This document shows positions 55,475 through 64,000 of a stretch of DNA of 64,000 nucleotides, piece by piece. The stretch is from Aselliscus stoliczkanus (Eukaryota; Chordata; Mammalia; Chiroptera; Hipposideridae). The notes below the pieces were generated by a model, which worked only from the letters and a program-made list of their open reading frames with translations, had not been told where the DNA came from and made no database searches. Numbering within the stretch: the stretch's first letter is position 1; each line of letters starts with the position of its first letter. The stretch spans positions 96,190,709 to 96,254,708 of the forward strand of contig CM066737.1 in the NCBI GenBank assembly GCA_033961575.1, given 5' to 3'. The translations under genes were made by a program, and so were the position numbers.

Positions 55475-56234
55475 TGCGGTGGCAGTGGGAAAATACTGCG
55501 AACCTAGTTCTTCGCAGCTGAGCGGGTGACAGCTGGTGGGTGGGCACTTCGCAGGAGGCCTAAAGTCAGTCTCTGTGTCGGGAGTGAACAGAGATGTTTC
55601 ATGTGCCCCGATGCCAGCGCAGCCACAGAAGTACGAGACGGGCACCCAGCCGACAGGTCTCTTTGGGAGCCTTTAACATTTCAGCGAAGCTCTTTCCATT
55701 CTGAAGTCTTTGTCCCTCCAAATGGTTCCCCCCTAACCTTGGTTCTCTCACCCCTAGAATTTCTGGCCTTTTAATGTCAGCCCTCACGCAGGCTGTGCAC
55801 AGGCGGGTCCCCTCTCTCTTTTCCCGGGCTGAATCTTAAAGCTAGAGAAACCCAGCCCTGCTCAGCTGGCTGGGGTGGGAGTGCTGCCCTCCCACGCAGA
55901 AAAGGCGCTTCCTTTAAGACCTAGGCATTTGCCTGTAGTCCTCTCAACTCTTCCTAATTGTCCTTATGTATATTTGGGGAACGTCCACACTCCTGCTTTA
56001 ATTCAGAGACACAGTTTGGCGGAGAGTTGATCTTTCTTGTGGGCAATCCAGTTAGTATTGTCTAAATTGAGTTGAAATAAGAGAGAGGAGAGAGGAAGAC
56101 ATGGACTCATGATGATGATTTTTCTTCTCTTTTGATTCAGACCTTCAGGGGAGCATTGCCACCACTAAAGACTTTTGGGTTTGCATTTGGGGCAATGACC
56201 TTGGTAACAGAGCTTCCGTGGGTACATTTGTAAA

Positions 56235-56400
56235 TTGTTCCTTTTTTTCTGATTAAAAATAATACATATTAATCGTAAAACATTTAGAAAATAATGGAAA
56301 AGAAGGAAACAAAAAGACACCTGTATCACTGTATTCCCGTCACCTTTCAAAGGTAACCTCTGTTGGTAATTTACTGTACACATAGACAACTTATTATAGA
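56235..56400 (+). repeat. Old L1 or related 3' fragment
   Basis: TGATTAAAAATAATACATAT then AATAATGGAAAAGAAGGAAA and TCACCTTTCAAAGGTAACCT recall an L1M 3' end. May belong with the similar piece at 57400-57600 (opposite reading), with newer sequence between. Confidence 0.4.
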
Positions 56401-56429
56401 GATTACAGCTATTGGTTCCGTAGGCATTA

Positions 56430-56640
56430 AGTTGAACCCTTGCTCCACTACTTACTGTGATGCGTTGGATGAGTAACTTAACCTCCTTATGCTATATTCT
56501 TTTCTTCTGGAAAATGGCAATAATACCAGTACCAAGCCCATAGATTTGCAGTGAGGGTTACATAGGGCAAGATATGTAAGGCACTTATAACATGGCCTGG
56601 GATATCACAAACACCTAGTAAATGATATTTATTATAATTC
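56430..56640 (+). repeat. MIR SINE
   Basis: CTCCACTACTTACTGTGATG, GAGTAACTTAACCTCCTTAT, GGAAAATGGCAATAATACCA and ACCTAGTAAATGATATTTAT in sense MIR order. Confidence 0.75.
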
Positions 56641-56649
56641 TAGTCTTGT

Positions 56650-57340
56650 CTGAATATGTATGTGTGAAAAAGAAAATCATTCCCTGCCATCCTGAAGTTA
56701 GCCTGGTATTTTCAGCTGGGATTTGTTGTTGTTGGGAGCTTCCCTCATACTCACAACTAAGCTTTGATGTTCTGTTGAACAAAGACCATTGCCCACAACA
56801 CTAATGTCAGATAAGGTCATTCTGTAACTGATAGATCAGACAAAATCAAGACCACTGCATAATCATTTCTGAACACGGACAAAACATAAACCTTCTCCAA
56901 GCCACAAAAATGACCAAACATTGCCCTATCCTGGCCAATATGAGGAACTATTGTGATTAAAAAAAAAAGAAAATTACAGCTTTCGCCTTGGTCTAGTCTT
57001 TTCTCCCTCTAGTTAAAGATTTATTAAGGCACCCAATCATGAAACTTCCCCTACTTCCTGACAGCGGTCAATCCAGAGTAAGCCCCATTGCCTTAAGCCT
57101 TCCTCAGGATCACTCAACCCAAGCCCCAATCCTATGATAAGTCCTTTCTAACACTTTCTTATTGAGATGCCCCTCATTTCTCTATGGTGCATGTTCTACC
57201 TCACTGCAACGAAAAACAAACCCAGCTTGTTCAACTACTACTATCTTCCTGGTGGTCTTTGGCAGGAAGGGTTTGACAATGTATATCAAATGTTCATACA
57301 CTTTATTTTTTTCTAAAATCAAGGATCACAATAAACATTG
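56650..57340. other. Unclassified stretch, possible LTR remnant
   Basis: About 690 bp with no recognised gene. Its right part (GTTCTACCTCACTGCAACGA to GGTGGTCTTTGG) has the feel of an LTR 3' end, but I see no paired target duplication or primer-binding site. Confidence 0.25.
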
Positions 57341-57399
57341 TGTTTGGTAACCATTTTTCCCCATTAACTAGAAGATGAGCATTTTCTCATGTCAATTAA

Positions 57400-57600
57400 T
57401 ATTGCCAAAAACATTTTAATAGCTGCATAGAATTCCATCATATGGCTGAAAATGTATTTAACTTATACCATATTGTTGGACATTTAGATTTTTTTTGTAT
57501 ATTACTATTATAAATAACACTGACATGAACATCCTATACATAAATTTCTGACTGTATCCCTATTTTCTTAGGGTCAAATAGCCATCACTACATTTTAAAT
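57400..57600 (-). repeat. Old L1 3' fragment
   Basis: AATAGCTGCATAGAATTCCA, ACCATATTGTTGGACATTTA, AATAACACTGACATGAACAT: antisense L1 3' region as at 30850-31875 and 63895-64000. Confidence 0.6.
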
Positions 57601-58904
57601 AGACTGCTCCTAACAGATACCTTTCTTTACTGTTCAGTTGTAAGGCAAAAAGGCATTCCTTTGCAGGGATTACATTTGTTGATAAAATAAATGAAGTATT
57701 CCCACTAGGGGGCATTTCTATCATCTTTTATATTTGGAATCAGTCTCTTGGCTCAGAGATGCCAGAGAGATTGATCATGGTGTTGAGGGAGTGGGGACAT
57801 TTAAAAAAGCTTATTTGGTTTGATAAGGTTAGAAACAAGGGTCTACTTTTGTCTAGCAAGTGTGTCAAGCCAAGCATTAGCTTTTGATAATCACATCCCC
57901 ATTTTCTGTCTGAGAAACAACAAAATATTTTCAGGCATATATCTTAAATCTAAACATGTCTGTGTCAATCATGAAATCACTATGTATAGCAGGATCATGC
58001 AAAAGATATTTGGGCGGCTGGAATGGAAGGTGGCACTTAATATAGCGTGTTTATCATTACTCTATACTCTCCTGATCTCAATAACACTAAAATATGTCTA
58101 AGTGCTGGTGTTTCTGTCATTTTAAAAGATACAGATAAGGCTCCTTGCAGCGTGGAAACATGTGCAGGGAAGGCCAAAGTATAACAAGGCTTGTCCTTTC
58201 AGTGTGGGGAAGCTCCCTGGCAAACAACAGCATTGTCTTGAATGGGGATATCTCCATGAATTATCTAGTGGGACTCAGCCCTGTTTTGACCACAAAACTG
58301 TTTTATGCAGAGCAACACTATATTCCTGAAATTTTACCCAAAGGAAGTTTACTGAAGTTCGTTTAAACTTGCAGTTGAAGAGAGAACACATGTGTGACAA
58401 GTCCTAGTAAGGACTTGCTTAAGATAAAGAGACACACTACTATGTGTACATGATCCCAACTCAAAAATGTGCTGATTGGATATCTGAGTTTTTCAGGATA
58501 TTCTGCCAACTCAGTAGCTCTCAATATCATCTTGAGTCTTTTAGAAGAATGATCCATCATGACATAAGGGAAAAAAAGTAATTAACATCACTTTCCTGAG
58601 TAAACATAGGACCCAAGGCAAAGAGAGGGATATTCCATGCATAGATTTAGAAAGAAACATTTTAGAATGCACTATCTTGGTGTCTGTGCTCACCATGCCA
58701 CTAGGAGGTTGAGGTGGCCAGGTCCAAATCTTTGCTTTGCTTTTGTCTCTAAACAGAAAGCATTTGTCTTCTCTTCATCTTTCAAGGTCCTTACATCTTA
58801 AAGGTTCTCTTAAAACCCTAGCTCACATATCTAATATACTTTCTTTGATGGCCACACCAACATTGATTAATTTAATTTTAGTGAGCAATTTTATTTCACT
58901 AATT

Positions 58905-59000
58905 TTGGTGAGCAAGTTCCTACTGTAGTTGACAACTAGGAGAAATTGAGCAAGGGACTCCCTGCTCTTAAGGAATTTGCAGTCTAATAGGATGGAATAA
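58905..59000 (-). repeat. L2 LINE fragment
   Basis: GAGCAAGTTCCTACTGTAGT then ACTCCCTGCTCTTAAGGAAT and TTGCAGTCTAATAGGATG: short antisense L2 3' end. Confidence 0.5.
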
Positions 59001-59869
59001 ATATACTGAGCATGAAAGTACAAACCCAAGTAGAACGAAATGGGAGAGGAGAGGTCACAACAATATGGTGAAATCTCAAAACAAGGCATAGATGACATCC
59101 GGTTTGTTTCTAATCTCAGAATACCTTTAGCCTAGAGTTAGCATCTTGCTGTTTTGAGCTTTTTTATTATCTAATGTTATATATGTGTGATATATAAATA
59201 TCTGTATCTATAAATATATGAGATATAAATGTTACATATCAGTTCTTTGATAGCCTGTTCATCACTGGGTTGGGTTGGTGGAGGTCCCCTTGTCTCTTCC
59301 CTTGGAATAGTCCTAAAGTTTTGAGCTTGGTCAAAGAAGATGATCACTTCCCATCCTGGGAATTCCTGAGTAATGATATTTTCTTGATATTAAGCTAAGT
59401 GCAACTGAGGTTTTTCATTAAGTGAAACTAACTTTCCTTCCACTGCATCTGAACAAGGACAGTTTTACAAACATTATTCAGTTTCAGCACCAGGGACAGG
59501 GCCATGGAAACCTAGGTACTTACACCCCCTCCCAGCCCTCATCACTTCTACATTGGTTTCAGAGAAATTTTAGAGCTAAAGAGGTTATTTAAACTAATAT
59601 AATGCAAGGGGTTGGTAATCTTTATCTAATGCAGGCCAATTAAAATGGAGATAAATTTATATAGTGGATCACTAAATCCATGATTATATTTAAAATTATG
59701 CCCAATATTTTTATGCCCTTGTAGTATGTTTGTATGGGGAAAGGGACATTTAAAGGTAAATATTAGAACTGACTCTAAAGTATAATATCTTGAATTTTAG
59801 GAGTAACTGTGCTAAAGACTTACAGGAATGGCAGGCAAAGGGGGAAACAACATTTTTATGTGTTTTATG

Positions 59870-60065
59870 TGCTAAGTTAAGCCCTAGGCACTTTCACATA
59901 TCTTAGCCTATGTAATTTGCAAAATCACTCTGTAGGCTATTAAGTATTGTCAAACCCATTTTAAAGAGCAGAAACTGAGGATTAAGGAGATTAAATATCT
60001 TGTATAGAGTTACCTGTAATGGAAGCATAAACAGAACCCAGGCCTATCCAATATCAAAATCCATG
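59870..60065 (-). repeat. MIR SINE
   Basis: AAGCCCTAGGCACTTTCACA, CATTTTAAAGAGCAGAAACT, GAGGATTAAGGAGATTAAAT in antisense MIR order. Confidence 0.7.
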
Positions 60066-60085
60066 TTTTCCTGTCAATCATTCTT

Positions 60086-60192
60086 TTGTTTATTTTTTTG
60101 AGGGCAGTGTCACTGGCCCTCATATGTGGGGCCGAACCGGGCCACTGGCTTCCCAAGCCAGCGCTTAACCACCGTGCAACTCGGCCAGCCCC
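60086..60192 (-). mobile_element. Short tRNA-like SINE, copy 4
   Basis: Same family as 24521, with a 9-bp duplication ATCATTCTT at 60077-60085 and 60193-60201. The head has small deletions (GGGGCCGAACCGGGCC in plus sense), so it is slightly more diverged. Located upstream of PTCHD1. Confidence 0.85.
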
Positions 60193-61354
60193 ATCATTCT
60201 TCTTTTAAGCAGAAAATTGCTTGATCCCTGTTCTAAAATGCCTTGACTATATATCATAATGTGTCAAAAACATCTTAATCATATAACATAATATGTAATG
60301 AATATTATAAACAATTTAATGCTATTTCTGTATTTGCTATTCATTTAATAGTGTCGTAAACTGGCAATATTGTAGCCTATCCATTAATCAGCTTTCCAGT
60401 ATTTGGATTCATGTCTGATGTTGGTATTCTTTAGAGTAGGTTCTGTTGGACCAACAAAAATATTGTTATGGAACCTAAAGTGTTTGCTGGTCTATTCCAA
60501 CCCACTCTTTTTGCAGATGGCAAAACTTGTACAGTCCTTGCCTGGATTCTACCATGAAAAAAAATCCCTCAAAATGTTAAAATGGAAAACTGTCAAGTGG
60601 TTCCAAAATATAACAGAAAAAGCAACCAAATAGACTTTGACCTTATGCCTGTTGAAATTCTTCCATTTTTTTTTGTGGTTCAACAGTAGTCATTAAGCTG
60701 CAAAGGGAAAGATTCTTTAATTCTCTTCTTTAACTGTGTAAGTGTAAAATGAACAGAGACCATTATAATCACCAGATCCATTGTCTTACGTATAAACATG
60801 GGGGACATAAGATAGCAGGGGGTTTCCTTTTACAACTCTTAGCTTCAGGGCAGTCTTGCTTTGATGTTTATATATTTAATCTCTTTAAAAATTGTACTTC
60901 AGAGCATAACCTAAGAACAAAGCACTTCATCCCTTCTGTTATTAGAGCTGTGTACTTCTTGCTTTGACTTTTGAAAATGACAGAGCTACAAGGCATTCTG
61001 TTCCCCATGGCTGATCACTTCCTTCTAGTGAATGGCATTATTTTGGTGAATTAATTAATAGTAAAACCTAATTTACATCTTCACAAATATTAGAATTGTA
61101 GGAAAGTTGTATCAGGAGGCGGCTTGTAGAAGAGGTTAAATGAGAGAAGAAAAACAAATCACAGTTTCCCTTTTCAGACAAAGCACAAGACTTGGCATTT
61201 CTAGGGCTGCTTTGCTTCCACCTTCAGGCATCTTCTAAAGGGGATTATTTTACACATGGAAAAGTCTGTTCTACCATGGGTGGAAAGGTTTAGCCTCAGG
61301 TTAATGCCATTACCTCCTGTAGTGTGTCAAGCAACAGAAACTAAAGTAGCTTGG

Positions 61355-61510
61355 TTACTGGCTGCGCCATTAGCAAATGAGGTCTTCCATCCAGCTCTGT
61401 CTCATCACTGTATTTCAGATTTCTGTCCATAAAATTAGAATAATAAAGATGATGATGATATCTCCCTGGTAAGGAGAGTTTCAGGTGCAAAACATGGTAG
61501 TGAATGTAAA
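61355..61510 (+). repeat. MIR-like fragment
   Basis: AGATTTCTGTCCATAAAATT, then AGAATAATAAAGATGATGAT and GTAAAGTTCTTTGAAA: diverged sense MIR. Confidence 0.45.
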
Positions 61511-61779
61511 GTTCTTTGAAACAACCACTGACATTGTTGAGCCTAACAGTTCCAAGGCACTTTGCTAATGTGGAGCATGAAGACATGTGAAGACCTTGAC
61601 TTTTGGGTGTCCACAGTGCAGTGGACTGAGGCCAACAAGTGAAACAGCAAAATTGTGTAATGTGGCAATGACATTGGTGCTATGGGACCAGTGAGGAGGT
61701 TCTCCTAACCCAGCCTGAAAAGCAGAGGCAGGATTTGGAAAACGCTTAGAAACTAATGATGGCCAAATGGGAGGGAGGT

Positions 61780-62046
61780 TCAGGGACTGGGTGAGAAAGG
61801 TGAAGGGATTAAGAAGTACAAATTGGTAGTTGCAGAATAGTCATGGGAATGTAAAGTACAGCATAGGGAATATAGTCAATAATGTTGTAATGACTATGTG
61901 TGGTGCCAGGTGAGTACTTGACTTATCGGGGGGAAGGGATCACTTCATAAATTATATAAATGTCTAACCACTATGCTGTACACCTGAAACTAACATAAAA
62001 TAATATTGAATATCAACTATAATTGAAAAATAAAATATAATAATAA
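61780..62046 (+). mobile_element. L1 3' end, 5'-truncated (bat-type)
   Basis: GGGATTAAGAAGTACAAATT, CATGGGAATGTAAAGTACAG, ACTATGCTGTACACCTGAAA then AATATCAACTATAATTGAAA and an A-rich tail. Typical 3' UTR end of a laurasiatherian L1, severely truncated as usual. No coding sequence remains. Confidence 0.75.
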
Positions 62047-62184
62047 GAGAAAAGCTTTTAAGAGGAGTTATAGAGATGCTATCTGGTTCTCCATCCTTAT
62101 CCTCTTGGACGACTCGAGAAGGTCACTCTAGGTAATTCCCACATATGTTGATGGCTTCCTGCTTCTTTCTGTCTGATAGATTCT

Positions 62185-62535
62185 CTGGCGTTGTGCAGGC
62201 AGGAAGTGCCAGAGAGTTAACACACCTAGGAGTGACCCTCAATTAATGAGGGACAGAAAAAGTAGATAAATACCCAAATTTGTTTGCCTCCTTGTGGGAC
62301 AACTCAGAAATGTATCTCCCATAGGCTGAGAAAGGCTTCCCAGCAAGTTGACCTCCAGTTGCCTACTGCAGTAAGCCACTCAGGCCCACATCCTTTATTG
62401 GCTTTTCTCTCTTCTCTATCTACCTTCTTTGCTCCCCAGTTCTGTTTTCTGGGAACTTCTTTCCAAATAAACCATGTACACCCACAACTTCTTTTTCAGG
62501 ATGTGTTTTGGGGAACCCAACTGAAAACAGATGAC
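62185..62535 (+). repeat. Interspersed repeat 3' end (same family as 14690-15066)
   Basis: Contains GCAGGAAGTGCCAGAGAGTT, GACCTCCAGTTGCCTACTGC, TTCCAAATAAACCATGTACA, ending TGTGTTTTGGGGAACCCAAC. Shares landmarks with the copies at 14690 and 23880. Confidence 0.5.
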
Positions 62536-62639
62536 ATCCAGATGGAGTCTCAAAGGTTAGCCGTTAGTGAAGCCTAGTGGATTTAATGGTATGTAAATTA
62601 TACCTCAGTAAAGCTGTTTGAAAAAAAAAAAAAGAATTA

Positions 62640-63060
62640 GCCAACCCACCATGGAGGGAAAAAATATTCCAGGCAGAGGGAATAACATTTGAAATAATAA
62701 GGATGGAACAGAGAGTTTAGCTTGTTTGGGGGAACTACAAATAGTTCAGGGTGAATAGATGGTAGTTTGGAAAAGCAGATAGGAGCTGGGTCAAAAAGGG
62801 ACTTATAAGCCCAGATAAAGAGCTGAATGTTTATTCTAAAGCTTCAGGGCTTTAAACAGGGGAGTTTATGGCCAGGTGGCCACACGGAAGGTGGATAAAC
62901 GGAGGGCCAGACTAGAGCAAAGAGACGAATTAAGAGGTCATGATAAATATTGGGCCAAGAGGAGATTAGGGCCTGAAGCAAGGTAGACCAATGGGATGAG
63001 AGAAAGGGCAGGATTGGCACATTTTTAGGGAGATAGAATTGGCAGGACTGACATGGTGGC
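62640..63060 (-). repeat. L2 LINE fragment
   Basis: ATATTCCAGGCAGAGGGAAT, GTCAAAAAGGGACTTATAAG and TTTAAACAGGGGAGTTTATG follow the antisense L2 3' region. Confidence 0.55.
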
Positions 63061-63597
63061 AGAATGGAGCTAAAATACTGCATCATGCTTTCAGAAAACA
63101 CAGTATCATTCCAAAGAGCTATGCTAGACTGTGTCCCACCTTAGAGATATTACCATAGTCCACAGAGCTTCTGTCAGGGTGAAGAAGAAAAGGTGGACTG
63201 TGTTAAGCTCCAAGTTGTAACAAATGGGGGTTGAATGTAATGGTTTGGACATGAAAGCTGAAGGAATCCACAAGGTGGAGACTAAAAAATCCATCAGGTT
63301 AGATCTATAATATGGTGACTCATGTGGATTAATAAATGTCCTTGCTCCCAAAGGAAGTGAGTTATATCTTAGGGCCAGTTGCTTAAATGAGACAGCTTTC
63401 TTTGGAGAAGGAAAGGAGATAAATAAGGAGGTAGGGGGAAAGGAAAATGAAATGTATGGCCTTCATGGGTGAGAGCCCCTGGAAACTTCCCTCTTTGGTT
63501 CATTTTAGTTCTCTTTATAATGCACACCTGGAGATTTCCCTTCTGATGACTCTCTAGAGCCCATTTCTGAACGTGACCAGAAGCCATACACTCTTTA

Positions 63598-63684
63598 TAT
63601 TGGGTTGTCAGAAAAGTCATGACACATTTTTGCAACAAAAAACCATAGAAAAAATACATCATGACTTTTTCCGACAACCCAATA
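63598..63684. mobile_element. Mariner-type MITE, 87 bp
   Basis: Nearly perfect palindrome: left arm TATTGGGTTGTCAGAAAAGT, right arm in reverse complement TATTGGGTTGTCGGAAAAAG. Both sides are flanked by TA. The arms continue into CATGA on both sides, leaving a short AT-rich centre. Comparable in size and design to human MADE1 (derived from Hsmar1) but with different ends. No transposase. Confidence 0.85.
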
Positions 63685-63894
63685 TAAGGCCTCCATTCCC
63701 TGGTAGCAGCTTATACTTCTGTTAGGAAACACATACATGTGCATGCACACACACACACACACCACACATGCTTTAATTTACAGTTAGAAATCACTTTGAA
63801 GAAAATAGGTGCCAACATTTTACAATATTAGAAACTTATTCTTTCATTGACACCTATGTGGAGGCACTGTAGATATGAGACCATTTTAATAAAA

Positions 63895-64000
63895 TACTTT
63901 AGTCCTGTTATGAATTATGCTGCTATGAACATCCATGTACACATTTTTGTATGGATATATGTTTTCATTTTTCTTGGCTATATACCTAACAGTGGAATAG
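63895..64000 (-). repeat. L1 fragment at window edge
   Basis: AATTATGCTGCTATGAACAT, then TTTTGTATGGATATATGTTT and CCTAACAGTGGAATAG: antisense L1 3' region, running off the window. Confidence 0.65.

Noticed and set aside
56650..57340. Endogenous retroviral LTR
   Set aside because: Only a vague compositional resemblance; no paired LTR, primer-binding site or internal retroviral frame was seen.

Overview
This is mammalian nuclear DNA carrying one protein-coding gene: PTCHD1 (patched domain containing 1), complete, on the minus strand. Three coding exons (52399-52749, 15340-16000, 2280-3934) join in frame to 2,667 nt, that is 888 codons plus a stop, with GT-AG introns of about 36.4 kb and 11.4 kb. 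The gene is X-linked in placental mammals, so the window is probably X-chromosomal. The repeats point to a bat. A VES-type SINE at 22816-22994 is typical of Chiroptera, and a second tRNA-like SINE of about 95 bp recurs four times plus once in a long composite form. I infer Yinpterochiroptera (Rhinolophoidea-like) only weakly.

Layout, left to right: 1-2279 is 3' UTR and/or 3' flank. 2280-3934 is exon 3 (most of the protein, stop, PDZ ligand). 3935-15339 is intron 2, repeat-poor with an AT-rich tract near 9.5-9.8 kb and one palindromic MITE candidate. 15340-16000 is exon 2. 16001-52398 is intron 1, which holds nearly all the mobile DNA: Tigger, hAT (MER5A, MER20 and others), MIR, L2, L1, VES and the tRNA-like SINEs, plus (CA)n and (GA)n microsatellites. 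52399-52749 is the coding part of exon 1. It sits inside a CpG island (about 52.1-54.5 kb) with two (CGG)8 tracts just upstream of the ATG and a (CCT)11 tract farther out. 54.6-64 kb is upstream flank with a polypurine tract, a strong G-quadruplex motif, decayed L1, L2 and MIR pieces, a SINE, a bat-type L1 3' end and a compact mariner MITE.

There is no operon or gene cluster. The functional content is a single brain-expressed membrane protein gene with its promoter island and transposon-laden introns. I see no second credible protein gene, RNA gene, CRISPR or virus. The most novel item is the 423-bp composite SINE at 19765-20187. It combines a tRNA-like head, a GC-rich internal module and a VES-like tail, and is bounded by one perfect 18-bp target-site duplication, so it appears to have moved as a single unit.
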